64,000 nucleotides of DNA from Phytobacter palmae (GTDB lineage: Bacteria; Pseudomonadota; Gammaproteobacteria; Enterobacterales; Enterobacteriaceae), in assembly GCA_900112785.1 (NCBI GenBank), contig FONB01000003.1:124001-188000 (forward strand), given 5' to 3'. Both the position numbers and the translations under genes were made by a program. A model generated the notes under the pieces. The model worked only from the letters and a program-made list of their open reading frames with translations. It had not been told where the DNA came from and did not search any database. Shown in pieces: positions 8,999-20,513 of this stretch (the first letter of the stretch is position 1; the number at the start of each line of letters is the position of its first letter).

Positions 8999-9382
8999 TC
9001 AGCCGAATCGATGGCTGGTATCGCGTAAACGCGAAAGCCAGGCAGAGGTCTGGTTGTCGTCATCCTGCAACGCGACGATGTAGCCGTGGGGTAGTGTTCT
9101 GTCCAGCACTTCCTTTGCTGCAGCGCTCTGAGCGCTGGACTCAAATTTGATTAATAGCGTGTCGTTTAGCGGCGTAATGCTCTTGAAATGGATGCCATTT
9201 GCGTCCAGATGATGCCAAATGGAAAAACCATCCGGCACACTTGTATTTTGCGCTATTGGGCGTATTGCCAGCGTAGATTCGCGGTTCTGCAGTGTCACCC
9301 AACCGAAAAAGAGTACGCTGAACAGCACCGTCGCGGCGATGCCCATAAACAACCAGCGCAGGAAGGGACGTTGCGATTCCAT
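8999..9382 (-). CDS. mzrA: EnvZ/OmpR modulator MzrA
   Basis: A 127-residue bitopic membrane protein: a short cytoplasmic N terminus, one helix (WLFMGIAATVLFSVLFFGWVTL, about residues 10-31) and a periplasmic domain. In E. coli MzrA contacts EnvZ and links the Cpx response to OmpR. Its start codon shares one base with the yqjA stop codon, so the two are coupled. Confidence 0.92.
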   Translation of the reverse strand: MESQRPFLRWLFMGIAATVLFSVLFFGWVTLQNRESTLAIRPIAQNTSVPDGFSIWHHLDANGIHFKSITPLNDTLLIKFESSAQSAAAKEVLDRTLPHGYIVALQDDDNQTSAWLSRLRDTSHRFG

Positions 9383-10047
9383 TATTGACCCCGATTACCG
9401 TATTTTTTCTTCCACAGCACCACCAGTGTGCCTACCAGGCCAACCACCAGCAGAACAACGGGAAGCAGCATCAAACAAGACATCAATGCGTCTTCATATT
9501 TACGAAACACCGGCGTTATACCCAATAAATAACCCAGTGTCGTCAGAATCAGCACCCACAGTAAGCCGCTCATCCAGTTGAAAAACTGGAAGCGAGCGCT
9601 ACTAAGACCCGAAATTCCGGCAATAGTTGGTAACAGGGTGCGAACAAATGCAATAAAACGCCCAATCAGCAACGCTGAGAGACCATGTTTATGGAAAAGA
9701 TGATGCGCACGCTGATGATAATGTGCCGGAAGATGCGACAACCAATTTTGTACGGTTCGCGTATTTCCCAGCCATCGGCCCTGAATATAGCTAAGCCAAC
9801 AGCCCAGACTGGCGGCCGCCGTTAATAACAAAATGGTCTGCGGATAGCCCATAGCCCCTTTTGCAATCAAAACACCGACCAGCACCAACAGACTGTCGCC
9901 AGGGAGAAAAGCGGCCGGAAGCAGGCCATTCTCAAGAAATAAGATGACAAACAACACAAAGTAGAGCATGCCGATCATGGATGGATTTGCCAGCGTTTCA
10001 AAATCCTGGCTCCAGAGGGCGTGCAGTAGTTGGCTTAAAAGTTCCAT
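9382..10047 (-). CDS. yqjA: DedA-family membrane protein YqjA
   Basis: A 221-residue DedA-family protein. It shows the typical [12 protein letters not shown] motif and the segment [16 protein letters not shown] with the conserved arginine, in a frame of about five to six membrane helices. DedA proteins act in envelope homeostasis and proton-dependent transport, and E. coli YqjA is needed at high pH and in drug tolerance. Promoter for yqjA-mzrA lies in the 341 bases upstream. Confidence 0.94.
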   Translation of the reverse strand: MELLSQLLHALWSQDFETLANPSMIGMLYFVLFVILFLENGLLPAAFLPGDSLLVLVGVLIAKGAMGYPQTILLLTAAASLGCWLSYIQGRWLGNTRTVQNWLSHLPAHYHQRAHHLFHKHGLSALLIGRFIAFVRTLLPTIAGISGLSSARFQFFNWMSGLLWVLILTTLGYLLGITPVFRKYEDALMSCLMLLPVVLLVVGLVGTLVVLWKKKYGNRGQ

Positions 10048-10388
10048 TCAATGTTCCTGGTACATCGGTTTACGGCACGTCGATTACCTGTAAAACAGCA
10101 CGGCGACATTATTGATAGTGACATTATGGTCGCTCGTGGCGCATTCAGCAGCCTGACTATTCTGGTAACAACGCTGTGAGCAAGCGCTAACTCACGCAGT
10201 GGCAAAGTGCGTCCAATTGTAACAAATGCCATAGTTCTGCGGCAGAGAAATTACGCTTTGTCAGAAAATGATTTTGCTTGTCGAAAGGAGGGGTGGCGAG
10301 GGTATTTACAAAGGCTGACACTCTATACTTTTTACTGACCCTTAAGTGGCCAGGCGCATGACTGCTGTGCGCCTGACAGAGAAAAGCA
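10048..10388. other. Intergenic region between yqjA and exuR
   Basis: 341 bases without a convincing gene. It holds the upstream region of yqjA, with a direct repeat GACATTAT at about 10107 and 10119, and a GC-rich inverted repeat CAGGCGCA...TGCGCCTG at about 10350-10377 just after the exuR stop, which may end the exuR transcript although its T run is weak. A short minus-strand ORF at 10035-10232 has no supporting features. Confidence 0.5.
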
Positions 10389-11165
10389 TTATTTTACGCC
10401 ACTTGCTACGGTATCAAGGTGAACAACGGGGTTTTCCGCAAACAGATAGCGGTCTGCATTGAACTCGAAATCATCGCTGGTTTCGTTAAACAACATCTGT
10501 TTCGTATTTTCCAGATGCTGCCACATTGCGACTTTAGCCGCATGTGGGTCCTTGCGAATCAACGCCTTCAGAATTTGGTCATGATCGTCACACCAGTTAT
10601 CCACGGTGCGCAGGTCGATATGGTCGTGCAGTTTTTTCCAGTACGGGTTGTGAACACGCTGGGTCCACATTTTTTCGACAATTGCCGCTAGCGCGCTGTT
10701 CTGTGTCGCCAGGGCGACCTGCACATGAAATTGTAAATCCCATTCAGAATCGCGGAAGCACTTCTCTTTACGCGCGTTTTCCTGGATTTCCATCAGCTTC
10801 ATGATGTCTTGCTTGGTTACCTGGGTTGCGGCAAATTCAGCAATATTGCTTTCAATCAGCTGACGCGCCTGCAGAAGCTCGAACGGGCCGTAGTTGGCAA
10901 ATTCCAGCGATTCGTCAGGGGCCTGGGTATGACGAGGCTGATTAGAAATAACATGGATGCCTGACCCTTTACGGACCTCAACATAGCCTTCGACTTCCAG
11001 CATGATGATTGCTTCACGAACCACGGTCCGGCTGACGCTTTTTTCGTCTGCAATAAAGCGCTCGGCGGGAAGTTTGTCACCCACAAGATAGACACCCTGC
11101 TCGATCCGGCTTTTCAGCTCGGCGGCAAGTTGCTGGTACAAACGACGTGATTCAGTGATTTCCAT
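10389..11165 (-). CDS. exuR: Hexuronate regulon repressor ExuR
   Basis: A 258-residue GntR-family (FadR subfamily) repressor. The N-terminal winged helix includes [35 protein letters not shown] (about residues 28-62) and the all-helical C-terminal domain binds the effector. In E. coli ExuR represses exuT and uxaCA until galacturonate or glucuronate (via tagaturonate/fructuronate) is present. It lies downstream of exuT on the same strand behind a terminator, with its own operator-like site upstream. Confidence 0.95.
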   Translation of the reverse strand: MEITESRRLYQQLAAELKSRIEQGVYLVGDKLPAERFIADEKSVSRTVVREAIIMLEVEGYVEVRKGSGIHVISNQPRHTQAPDESLEFANYGPFELLQARQLIESNIAEFAATQVTKQDIMKLMEIQENARKEKCFRDSEWDLQFHVQVALATQNSALAAIVEKMWTQRVHNPYWKKLHDHIDLRTVDNWCDDHDQILKALIRKDPHAAKVAMWQHLENTKQMLFNETSDDFEFNADRYLFAENPVVHLDTVASGVK

Positions 11166-11196
11166 ATGCGCTCCAGGTAAGATAAGGCATTAGTAG

Positions 11197-11211
11197 ATTT
11201 GTTATACCACT
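11197..11211. promoter_or_regulatory. Possible ExuR operator upstream of exuR
   Basis: ATTTGTTATACCACT, an imperfect palindrome resembling the TTGGTATACCAA-type sites of ExuR/UxuR. It lies 32 bases before the exuR start, consistent with autoregulation. Single site, judged by eye. Confidence 0.4.
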
Positions 11212-11243
11212 TTTACGTCATTCTCACCACAATCCGGCAAGAA

Positions 11244-11271
11244 AAAGCCGCCCGAAACGGCGGGCGGCTTT
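11244..11271 (-). terminator. exuT terminator
   Basis: AAAAGCCGCCCG...CGGGCGGCTTTT, a strong hairpin with T runs on both sides, so it can end transcription from exuT on the minus strand and may act in both directions. Confidence 0.88.
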
Positions 11272-11301
11272 TGAGAAACAGCAGTACAGATAAGACGTAT
11301 A

Positions 11302-12603
11302 CTAGCTTTGTGTTGCGGTACCGCCGACCGCATTTTCCTGCTCTAATTCACTGGCGGATTTACTTTTCAGCACCGTCCAGATAACCACCGCACCGAGCAG
11401 GTCGAACAGTGCCAGCACGGCGAACAGCGGGCTAAAGCCGATGGTGTCAGCCAACGCGCCTACCACCAGAGCAAACAAGGTACTTGCTGTCCACGCCGCC
11501 ATACCGGTCAGACCGTTTGCGGTTGCCACTTCATTACGACCGAACACGTCAGAAGAGAGCGTAATCAGCGCGCCAGACAGAGACTGGTGAGCAAAACCAC
11601 CAATACACAGCAGGCCGATTGCTACATACGGGCTGGTGAACAGACCGATCATACCCGGGCCGATCATTAACAGCGCCCCCATGGTCACAACCATTTTACG
11701 GGAAACAATCAGGTTCACACCGAACCAGCGCTGGAACAGCGGCGGCAGGTAACCACCGACGATACAACCCAGGTCAGCGAACAGCATTGGCATCCAGGCG
11801 AACATCGCGATTTCTTTCAGGTTAAAGCCGTAGACTTTGAACATGAACAGTGGGATCCAGGCGTTGAACGTACCCCATGCTGGTTCTGCCAGGAAACGCG
11901 GCAGCGCGATACCCCAGAACTGACGGGTGCCCAGAATCTGCAGGACGGACATTTTTTTGCCATTAAAGGTCTGGTGTTGCGCTTCCTGACCGCCAATGAT
12001 GTATTCGCGTTCTTCTTCAGTCAGTTTTTTCTGGTCGCGCGGGTGTTTGTAGAACACCAACCATGCCATTGCCCAGGCGAAACTCAATACACCAGAGATA
12101 ATGAACGCCAACTGCCAGCTATGCATGACGATTGCCCACACTACCAGCGGCGGCGCAATCATAGCGCCAATAGAAGAACCAACGTTGAAGTAGCCTACTG
12201 CGATAGAACGTTCTTTCGCCGGGAACCATTCAGAAGCCGCTTTCAGGCCTGCCGGAATCATTGCAGCCTCTGCCGCACCAACAGCACCGCGCGCCAGCGC
12301 CAGGCCACCCCAGCTGCCTGCCAGCGCCGTTGCGCCACAGAAGATAGCCCAGGTCACGGCGAAAACTGCGTAGCCGACCTTGGTACCCAGGATGTCCAGG
12401 ATATAACCTGCGACCGGCTGCATGATGGTATAAGCAGCCGAGTAAGCCGCAATAATATAGGAGTATTGCTGTGTGGAGATATTCAGCTCTTGCATCAGCG
12501 TAGGCGCTGCCGCAGCAATCGTGTTACGCGTCAAGTAACCCAGCACGGTGCCAATCGTCACCAGAGCTATCATGTACCAACGTAACCCTTTAATTTTACG
12601 CAT
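11302..12603 (-). CDS. exuT: Hexuronate transporter ExuT
   Basis: A 433-residue major facilitator of the ACS family, with twelve predicted helices, that imports glucuronate and galacturonate with protons. It opens MRKIKGLRWYMIALVTIGTV and has the family signature region NVGSSIGAMIAPPLVVW. Length matches E. coli ExuT. It is divergent from uxaC, with shared control sites between them. Confidence 0.95.
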   Translation of the reverse strand: MRKIKGLRWYMIALVTIGTVLGYLTRNTIAAAAPTLMQELNISTQQYSYIIAAYSAAYTIMQPVAGYILDILGTKVGYAVFAVTWAIFCGATALAGSWGGLALARGAVGAAEAAMIPAGLKAASEWFPAKERSIAVGYFNVGSSIGAMIAPPLVVWAIVMHSWQLAFIISGVLSFAWAMAWLVFYKHPRDQKKLTEEEREYIIGGQEAQHQTFNGKKMSVLQILGTRQFWGIALPRFLAEPAWGTFNAWIPLFMFKVYGFNLKEIAMFAWMPMLFADLGCIVGGYLPPLFQRWFGVNLIVSRKMVVTMGALLMIGPGMIGLFTSPYVAIGLLCIGGFAHQSLSGALITLSSDVFGRNEVATANGLTGMAAWTASTLFALVVGALADTIGFSPLFAVLALFDLLGAVVIWTVLKSKSASELEQENAVGGTATQS

Positions 12604-12811
12604 GTAAACCTCATCGTTATGTTAATTCCGCCAGCGCGGTCACCTGCCGGTTGCGGTCGGGAGGTGGAAACGGAGGGCGTAACCGGTAAAAACCGGAACG
12701 ACCCGAACCTTGCTATTCAACGTGCTCAATTCGGTATCCGTACCGTAAAGACCGATGACTTAATCACCGGCAATGCATTCCGTCGGCTGATGTATTCGAC
12801 GGCAGAAAGAT

Positions 12812-12828
12812 AACTTGTCATACAACTT
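12812..12828. promoter_or_regulatory. Possible ExuR operator (exuT side)
   Basis: AACTTGTCATACAACTT, which on the other strand reads TTGTATGACAA, a palindrome of the ExuR/UxuR type. It lies about 210 bases upstream of the exuT start in the exuT-uxaC gap. Confidence 0.5.
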
Positions 12829-12830
12829 CA

Positions 12831-12852
12831 AAAGGTGAGTGACATCACAAAA
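12831..12852. promoter_or_regulatory. CRP-binding site for exuT/uxaCA
   Basis: AAAGGTGAGTGACATCACAAAA: half sites GGTGA and TCACA are separated by six bases, one mismatch from TGTGA-N6-TCACA. It lies between the divergent exuT and uxaC, as expected for catabolite control of hexuronate use. Confidence 0.7.
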
Positions 12853-12991
12853 GTGTTTTTCTTTGTGTGGTTTTTAACTTTGCGGCACCAGACCAGTACT
12901 GGCGCGGTCTGGCGGTGATTTTGATGCGCAATCTTGTAAATATTTGTCATCGTTTATTGATCTAACTCACGAAAAAGTCTTCGGCCACTGG

Positions 12992-13010
12992 AAATTGGTG
13001 TGATAACTTT
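12992..13010. promoter_or_regulatory. Possible ExuR operator (uxaC side)
   Basis: AAATTGGTGTGATAACTTT, similar to the AAATTGGTATACCAATTT-type ExuR site, 50 bases before the uxaC start. The right half is imperfect. Confidence 0.45.
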
Positions 13011-13047
13011 GTCAGCATTAAGGTAAGCATCAGACGCACTCGTTTAG

Positions 13048-14472
<1,425 letters not shown>

Positions 14473-14489
14473 GGCCGTTTGAGGTTGAT

Positions 14490-15977
14490 ATGCAATACAT
14501 CAAGATCCACTCGCTGGATAATGTCGCGGTAGCGCTGGCGGATCTCGCCGAAGGCACAGAAGTTGTTGTTGAAGGTCATGAGATTCTGCTTCGTCAGGCG
14601 GTGGTACGCGGACATAAATTTGCTCTGCAGCCCATCCCGACGGGTGAGAATGTTATTAAGTATGGCCTTCCTATCGGCCATGCCACAACGGATATCGCCG
14701 CAGGCGAACATATCCATTCTCACAACGTGCGTACCAACCTTAGCGATTTGGATGAGTATAGCTATCAACCTGATCTTATTGATGAAAATGCACCGGCGGC
14801 CGATCGTGATGTGCAGATCTACCGCCGTGCAAACGGAGAGGTCGGGGTTCGCAACGAATTGTGGATCCTGCCGACGGTAGGCTGTGTTAACGGCATCGCC
14901 CGCCAAATCCAGACCCGTTTTCTGAAAGAGACGCACAATGCCGAAGATATCGACGGCGTGCACCTGTTTAGCCACACCTATGGTTGCTCACAACTGGGCG
15001 ATGACCATATCAACACCCGTACCATGCTGCAAAATATGGTACGTCACCCGAATGCGGGGGCGGTGCTGGTCATTGGTCTGGGTTGCGAAAACAACCAGGT
15101 TGATGCGTTTCGCGAAACGCTGGGCGAATACGATCCATCCCGCGTCCACTTTATGATCTGCCAACACCAGGACGACGAAGTGGAAGCGGGCATTGAACAT
15201 CTGTACGAATTGTACGAAGCGATGCGCCACGACAAGCGTGAGCCAGGCAAACTGGGCGAGCTCAAGTTTGGTCTGGAGTGTGGGGGGTCTGACGGACTTT
15301 CCGGGATCACTGCGAACCCGATGCTGGGACGTTTTTCTGATTACATTATCGGTAACGGCGGTACCACTGTATTAACCGAAGTGCCGGAAATGTTCGGTGC
15401 AGAACAGATTCTGATGAGTCATTGCCGCGACGAAGAGACTTTCGAGAAGACGGTCACCATGGTGAACGATTTCAAACAGTACTTTATCGCGCATAACCAG
15501 CCGATCTACGAAAACCCATCGCCGGGTAACAAAGCTGGTGGAATCACGACGCTGGAAGAAAAATCGCTTGGCTGTACACAAAAGGCGGGTGCCAGCCAGG
15601 TGGTGGACGTGCTGCGTTACGGCGAACGCCTGAAAACCCACGGGCTCAACCTGTTGAGTGCGCCGGGTAACGATGCTGTTGCAACCAGCGCACTGGCGGG
15701 AGCGGGTTGCCACATGGTGCTGTTCAGTACCGGTCGTGGTACTCCTTATGGCGGTTTTGTTCCGACAGTAAAAATCGCGACCAACAGCGAACTGGCGGCG
15801 AAGAAGAAACACTGGATCGATTTCGATGCGGGCCAGCTTATTCACGGGAAAACCATGCCGCAACTGCTGAGCGAGTTCGTGGATGCGATCGTGGATTTTG
15901 CCAACGGTAAGCAGACCTGCAATGAACGTAACGAGTTCCGCGAGCTGGCTATCTTCAAGAGCGGCGTAACTTTATAA
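14490..15977 (+). CDS. uxaA: Altronate dehydratase
   Basis: A 495-residue altronate dehydratase that turns D-altronate into 2-keto-3-deoxygluconate. An N-terminal SAF-like domain (about residues 1-100, with HKFALQPI and HIHSHNV) precedes the catalytic domain containing GCSQLGDDH, GLGCENNQ and ECGGSDGLSG. Full length. The intermediate enzyme UxaB is not in this window, which matches E. coli, where it is unlinked. Confidence 0.96.
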   Translation: MQYIKIHSLDNVAVALADLAEGTEVVVEGHEILLRQAVVRGHKFALQPIPTGENVIKYGLPIGHATTDIAAGEHIHSHNVRTNLSDLDEYSYQPDLIDENAPAADRDVQIYRRANGEVGVRNELWILPTVGCVNGIARQIQTRFLKETHNAEDIDGVHLFSHTYGCSQLGDDHINTRTMLQNMVRHPNAGAVLVIGLGCENNQVDAFRETLGEYDPSRVHFMICQHQDDEVEAGIEHLYELYEAMRHDKREPGKLGELKFGLECGGSDGLSGITANPMLGRFSDYIIGNGGTTVLTEVPEMFGAEQILMSHCRDEETFEKTVTMVNDFKQYFIAHNQPIYENPSPGNKAGGITTLEEKSLGCTQKAGASQVVDVLRYGERLKTHGLNLLSAPGNDAVATSALAGAGCHMVLFSTGRGTPYGGFVPTVKIATNSELAAKKKHWIDFDAGQLIHGKTMPQLLSEFVDAIVDFANGKQTCNERNEFRELAIFKSGVTL

Positions 15978-16006
15978 AGCAAAAGATTTGACATTTTGTT
16001 AATATA

Positions 16007-16043
16007 AAACGACGTTTCACATTGTGAAGCGTCGTTTCTTTTT
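16007..16043 (+). terminator. uxaCA terminator
   Basis: AAACGACGTTTCACA-TT-GTGAAGCGTCGTTT followed by CTTTTT, 30 bases after the uxaA stop. Confidence 0.9.
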
Positions 16044-16065
16044 GTGTCATTAACAAGGATCTTCC

Positions 16066-16620
16066 ATGAGCGCGTATTGGTTAGCCCAGGGCGTTGGTGT
16101 ACTTGCTTTTCTTATCGGTATTACCACGTTTATTAACCGCGACGAAAAACGTTTCAAACTCCAGCTTTCTCTCTATAGCGCCACGATCGGCGCGCATTTT
16201 TTTCTGATGGGCGCACTGCCTGCTGGCATGAGTGCAGAACTTAATGCCATACGTACCGTTATCTCTATGTATACCCGCAAACTGTGGGTTATGGCCGTCT
16301 TTATTGCGCTGACGCTTTTTTTTGGTTTGATCAAATTACACCACCCGGTTGAACTGCTGCCGATCATTGGTACGGTTGCCAGCACCTGGGCGTTGTTTCG
16401 CTGCAAAGGGCTTTCTGTGCGCTGCGTCATGTGGTGTTCAACCGCCTGCTGGGTCACGCATAATCTGTGGCTGGGATCGATTGGCGGCACTCTGATAGAA
16501 GGCAGCTTCCTCGTGGTGAATGGCCTGAATATTATCCGTTTCTGGCGGATGCAAAAACGCGGCATCGACCCGTTTAAAGTCGAAACCGCGTTGCAAAAAG
16601 AGAGTACTTCTCCGCGTTAA
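16066..16620 (+). CDS. ygjV: Inner membrane protein YgjV
   Basis: A 184-residue membrane protein of the YgjV family. Hydrophobic helices include WLAQGVGVLAFLIGITTFI, FFLMGALPAGM, LWVMAVFIALTLFFGLI and LPIIGTVASTWALF. A ribosome-binding site AAGGATCTTCC precedes ATG at 16066. Its function is unknown. It converges with sstT, with only 13 bases between the stops. Confidence 0.92.
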   Translation: MSAYWLAQGVGVLAFLIGITTFINRDEKRFKLQLSLYSATIGAHFFLMGALPAGMSAELNAIRTVISMYTRKLWVMAVFIALTLFFGLIKLHHPVELLPIIGTVASTWALFRCKGLSVRCVMWCSTACWVTHNLWLGSIGGTLIEGSFLVVNGLNIIRFWRMQKRGIDPFKVETALQKESTSPR

Positions 16621-16633
16621 TCGCGCAGAGGCA

Positions 16634-17857
16634 TTAACGACGCGCGCTCGGTGTCTGACAGGCAGCCGCGGTAAATAGCACATCGGTTGAGGAGTTGATG
16701 GCGGTCTCGCAGGAGTCCTGCACGACGCCAATAATAAAGCCGACCGCGACGACCTGCATGGCAACATCGGCTGAAATGCCAAATAAGTTACAGGCCAGTG
16801 GAATAAGCAGCAGCGAGCCGCCCGCCACCCCGGATGCACCGCAGGCACAGAGCGAAGCCACTATGCTTAAGAGCACCGCCGTGGGTATATCCACGGTCAC
16901 GCCCAGTGTATGTACTGCTGCCAGCGAGAGCACGGTAATGGTGATCGCCGCGCCTGCCATATTGACCGTCGCCCCCAGGGGGATCGATACGGAATAGGTG
17001 TCTTTATCAAGCCCGAGTTTTTCGCACAACGCCATATTTACCGGGATATTTGCCGCCGAGCTACGGGTAAAAAAAGCGGTCACGCCGCTTTCACGCAAGC
17101 AGATAAAAACAAGTGGGTAGGGATTACGGCGAATCTTCACCCATACCAGTAACGGGTTGATCACCAGCGCTACCAGTAACATACAACCGACCAGGACAAT
17201 CAACAGTTGTGCGTAGTTCCAGAGCGCGCCAAAGCCCGTTGCCGCCAGTGTTGATGCCACAAGACCAAAAATACCCAGCGGCGCAAAGCGGATAACTAAC
17301 GTAACCATAAACGCCACCGCACTGGACAGATCGTTAAGCAGGTTTTTGCTGGTATCGCTACTGTGGCGCAGGGCGAAGCCGAGGCCAACGGCCCAAACCA
17401 GGATCCCGATATAATTCCCTTTAATCAGCGCATCAAACGGGTTTGCGACGATATTCCTCAGCAGTTCTTCCAGTACGCCAATAATACCGGAAGGCGCGAC
17501 AACATCGGTCGCGCCTGCTACCAGATGCAGGGTGGAAGGGAACAGAAAACTGATAATCACCGCGGTCACCGCTGCTGAGAAGGTGCCGATTAAGTAGAGC
17601 AGCAGAATAGGGCGAATGCTGATTTTTTGCCCCTGTCGGTGGTTAGCCACCGAGGCCATCACCAGAAACAATACCAGAACCGGGGCCACGGCCTTTAGCG
17701 CACCGACAAACAGTGTGCCCAGCATGCCAGTGGCGAGAGCGGTATCAGGCGAAAGCCAGCTCAACAATATGCCCAGCACCAGTCCGGCGAGAATTTGTTT
17801 GACGATATTGCCGCGCATCATGCGTTGCAACCATGTCGTATTAGGTTGTGTTTGCAT
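16634..17857 (-). CDS. sstT: Serine/threonine:sodium symporter SstT
   Basis: A 407-residue DAACS-family carrier for serine and threonine. It has the family motifs [24 protein letters not shown] and the reentrant-loop serine-rich region near [16 protein letters not shown]. coli SstT is 414 residues; this copy ends [10 protein letters not shown], so its C-terminal tail is a few residues shorter and unlike E. coli, outside the transport core. Monocistronic, facing ygjV. Confidence 0.95.
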   Translation of the reverse strand: MQTQPNTTWLQRMMRGNIVKQILAGLVLGILLSWLSPDTALATGMLGTLFVGALKAVAPVLVLFLVMASVANHRQGQKISIRPILLLYLIGTFSAAVTAVIISFLFPSTLHLVAGATDVVAPSGIIGVLEELLRNIVANPFDALIKGNYIGILVWAVGLGFALRHSSDTSKNLLNDLSSAVAFMVTLVIRFAPLGIFGLVASTLAATGFGALWNYAQLLIVLVGCMLLVALVINPLLVWVKIRRNPYPLVFICLRESGVTAFFTRSSAANIPVNMALCEKLGLDKDTYSVSIPLGATVNMAGAAITITVLSLAAVHTLGVTVDIPTAVLLSIVASLCACGASGVAGGSLLLIPLACNLFGISADVAMQVVAVGFIIGVVQDSCETAINSSTDVLFTAAACQTPSARR

Positions 17858-17973
17858 CTGTTCTCCTTGTTTTTTTGGCGTTCCATCGGTGTTGCACCAA
17901 AAGGTGTAACGGTCGAGTATAAAGAATTCGCGGTGCAGAGGGCGGTTTCAGGCACTGGCAGGAGAAAATTCAG

Positions 17974-18001
17974 AAAAACGCCCTCTCTTCAGAGAGGGCG
18001 G
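17974..18001 (-). terminator. alx terminator
   Basis: CGCCCTCTCTTCAGAGAGGGCG, a GC-rich hairpin which on the minus strand is followed by TTTTT, 34 bases after the alx stop. Confidence 0.85.
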
Positions 18002-18034
18002 AGCAGGGGAGCGTTAACTGCCCTCTTAAATACT

Positions 18035-19003
18035 TTATTCAGAGAGCTTATGTTTGTCGTTGCGGTGGTTAACCCACGTGTTAATCAACAGCGTTACCAC
18101 CAGAATGCCGCCTACGACGCCAAGCGAGATGGCAATCGGGATATGGAAGAAATCAACAATCAGCATTTTGATACCGATAAACACCAGTATCACCGACAGA
18201 CCATATTTCAGCATGGAGAAGCGTTCTGCCACACCCGCCAGCAGGAAGTACATCGCACGCAGGCCCAGGATCGCAAACAGGTTAGACGTCAGCACGATAA
18301 ACGGGTCGGTAGTGACCGCAAAAATCGCCGGAATGCTGTCGACCGCAAATATCACATCGCTTAGTTCAACCAGAATTAGCACCAGCAGCAGCGGCGTGGC
18401 AAACAGCAGGCCATTCTTGCGCACAAAGAAGTGCTCGTTTTCGATCTTGTCCGTCATACGCAGATGGCTGCGTAACCAGCGGACCAGGGGTTTGTCGCCA
18501 ATACCGCCTTCATCCTCTTTTGCCAGCGCCATTTTCACGCCGGTAAACAACAGGAATGCGCCAAAGACATACAATAGCCATTCGAACTGGGAGATAAGCC
18601 AGCTGCCAGCGAAGATCATGATGGTACGCAGAACGATCGCACCGAGCACGCCGTAGATCAGCACGCGGCGTTGTAGCGCAGCGGGAACCGAGAAGTAGCT
18701 GAACAGCATCAGCCAGACAAAGACGTTATCCACAGCCAGCGCTTTTTCAATCAGATAACCGGTCAGGAACGCCAGCGCCTGGGTGTCGGCAACAGCGCGG
18801 CCCTCGTTTTGCACCAGGTACCACCAGAAAGCGGCGTTGAACAAGAGAGAAAGACTAACCCAGACCAGAGACCAGACGGCCGCCTGTTTCATGGACATCG
18901 TGTGTGCGCCACGTCGCCCCTGAAGCAGGAGGTCGATAGCCAGCATGATAACGACAACAACGGCGAAGCCGCCCCAGAGTAGCGGTGTTCCGACTGTATT
19001 CAT
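18035..19003 (-). CDS. alx: TerC-family membrane protein Alx (pH- and manganese-responsive)
   Basis: A 322-residue TerC-family protein with seven or more helices and the acidic membrane motifs [12 protein letters not shown] and [14 protein letters not shown]. In E. coli Alx is induced at high pH and by manganese and is linked to Mn export. The start [10 protein letters not shown] (19003) follows an AGGTTCCTC-proximal site and matches E. coli; the upstream extension to 19057 would run into the leader terminator. Control through the leader described next. Confidence 0.95.
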   Translation of the reverse strand: MNTVGTPLLWGGFAVVVVIMLAIDLLLQGRRGAHTMSMKQAAVWSLVWVSLSLLFNAAFWWYLVQNEGRAVADTQALAFLTGYLIEKALAVDNVFVWLMLFSYFSVPAALQRRVLIYGVLGAIVLRTIMIFAGSWLISQFEWLLYVFGAFLLFTGVKMALAKEDEGGIGDKPLVRWLRSHLRMTDKIENEHFFVRKNGLLFATPLLLVLILVELSDVIFAVDSIPAIFAVTTDPFIVLTSNLFAILGLRAMYFLLAGVAERFSMLKYGLSVILVFIGIKMLIVDFFHIPIAISLGVVGGILVVTLLINTWVNHRNDKHKLSE

Positions 19004-19052
19004 GTGAGGTTCCTCAGCACCTTGCCCGTCAACTTTGATGATGACGGGTATA

Positions 19053-19345
19053 AACAAAAACGGCTAACGTCGAAAGACGTCAGCCGCATGCTTAGGTGCA
19101 ATTGGATCCTCGCCTTTCGGCAAGGTCTCACTTACGTCACGTTAATGACGCCCGGTGACCGGATGCTTATACCCGTCATATTTCGAACCGCAGGCGCGTT
19201 GGCTACATTCGTTCACCCGAATCACCCACTTATGTAAGTTCTTCGTGGCTCTCTTACTTGCCATTTTCCTGCAACACGAAATTTTTAGGGTAGACGCATC
19301 GTAATGACGACCCACCGGCAACGAAGTTACTCCCCTTTGCTCGTA
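19053..19345 (-). promoter_or_regulatory. alx leader: PRE element, yybP-ykoY (Mn2+/pH) riboswitch
   Basis: On the minus strand the leader begins near 19345 with AAAGGGGAGTAAC, the hallmark of the yybP-ykoY aptamer, and the partner ACCCTAAA follows at about 19286-19293. A terminator-like hairpin GGCTGACGTC-TTTC-GACGTTAGCC with GTTTTTG lies at 19055-19087, just before the alx coding start. Length (over 300 nt) and layout fit the E. coli PRE/sraF leader, in which alkaline pH and Mn2+ change folding. No gene is seen elsewhere in the 400-base gap. Confidence 0.88.
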
Positions 19346-19404
19346 ACAAAATATGACAGACCATTCTCCTCGTCAATGATCTGTAACATCTGTTTTACAT
19401 ACCT

Positions 19405-20403
19405 TTACGCTGGCAGCTCCACGCTTACATCATCTGCCGGGAATACTACCCCTGTTTGACGGCGGATTTCCGTCAACAATTGCGCGGTAATACGACTGAC
19501 CGCCAGACCCGCATGATTGACTTCGTTTTGCTCGACAAGACTGGCGAAGGTTTCCGCCTCGTACAGCATGGTGTTGATATGTTGCGGCTGCGTCAGCTCC
19601 TGCGCTTTACCGCCACGCGGCACGAAAGAGAGTTTCTGGCATTCGGAAATCTTTTCGATGACAAGCGAACCAGCTTCACCCTGAATTTCGCTTGGCAGTA
19701 CCGAGTCGCTCACTTTGGAATGGTGCAACGTGACGCTAAAATCACCGTAGTCGAGCACGACCACGCCGTGAGCATCTACACCGCTTTCCAGCAAGCTGGC
19801 GGTGGCCTGCACGGCCTTCGGTTCTCCCCAGAGCGCAACAGAAGCGGCCAGGACATAAAAACCGATATCCATAATCGAGCCGTTAGAGAAGGCCGGGTTA
19901 AAGGTGTTCGGGTTTTCGCCATCCAGGTAACGCTGGTAGCGCGAGGAGTACTGGCAGTAGTTGAGAAACGCTTTGCGCAGTTTGCCCGCTTTCGCCAGCG
20001 ACTGTTTCAGCAATACAAAATTGGGCAGGCTGGCGGTTTTAAATGCCTCGAACAGTACCACCTGGTTCTCTCTGGCGCAGGCAATCGCCTCTTCCACTTC
20101 GTGCAGGTTCGACGCCAGCGGCTTTTCGCAAATGACATGCTTTTTATGGCTGAGAAAGAGCCGGGTTTGCGGAAAATGCAGCGAGTTGGGACTGGCAATA
20201 TAAACTGCATCAATCTCATCGCTTTGCGCCATGGCCTCCAGCGAGGTAAAAAGATGTTCGACAGGATAATCCCGGGAGAAATCCTGCGCCTGTTCAAGGC
20301 TACGGGAGTACACCGCTGTGAGTTTATATTTGCCCGTTTCATGGGCGGCATCGACAAACTGGCGGGTGATCCAGTTTGTGCCAATGACAGCAAAACGTAT
20401 CAT
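19405..20403 (-). CDS. ygjR: Gfo/Idh/MocA-family oxidoreductase YgjR
   Basis: A 332-residue NAD(P)-dependent oxidoreductase. The Rossmann segment starts RFAVIGTNWITRQFVDAA, the family motif HVICEKPLASN lies near residue 92, and DIGFYVLAASVALWGEP near residue 178. The substrate is unknown. In E. coli K-12 it neighbours ygjQ and ygjP; here a 14-kb block follows instead. Confidence 0.92.
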   Translation of the reverse strand: MIRFAVIGTNWITRQFVDAAHETGKYKLTAVYSRSLEQAQDFSRDYPVEHLFTSLEAMAQSDEIDAVYIASPNSLHFPQTRLFLSHKKHVICEKPLASNLHEVEEAIACARENQVVLFEAFKTASLPNFVLLKQSLAKAGKLRKAFLNYCQYSSRYQRYLDGENPNTFNPAFSNGSIMDIGFYVLAASVALWGEPKAVQATASLLESGVDAHGVVVLDYGDFSVTLHHSKVSDSVLPSEIQGEAGSLVIEKISECQKLSFVPRGGKAQELTQPQHINTMLYEAETFASLVEQNEVNHAGLAVSRITAQLLTEIRRQTGVVFPADDVSVELPA

Positions 20404-20513
20404 TAAGCGAGTTCCTTTAACTGAGCACTGTCTGGCAATGTAACATGATGCGCGAAGATGAAAAAAGGTTCATCTCCCGGTAATGGAAGACGTCTCGCAC
20501 GTTACTCTTTTTG

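Noticed and set aside
19456-20406. 316-residue ORF opposite ygjR
   Set aside because: Antisense to a well-conserved oxidoreductase gene with clear motifs.
20488-20495. AGACGTCT, a perfect MetJ box
   Set aside because: MetJ needs at least two adjacent boxes, and the flanking eight-base units do not match. The site lies behind the aminotransferase gene and upstream of ygjR, not before the metQ-like operon.
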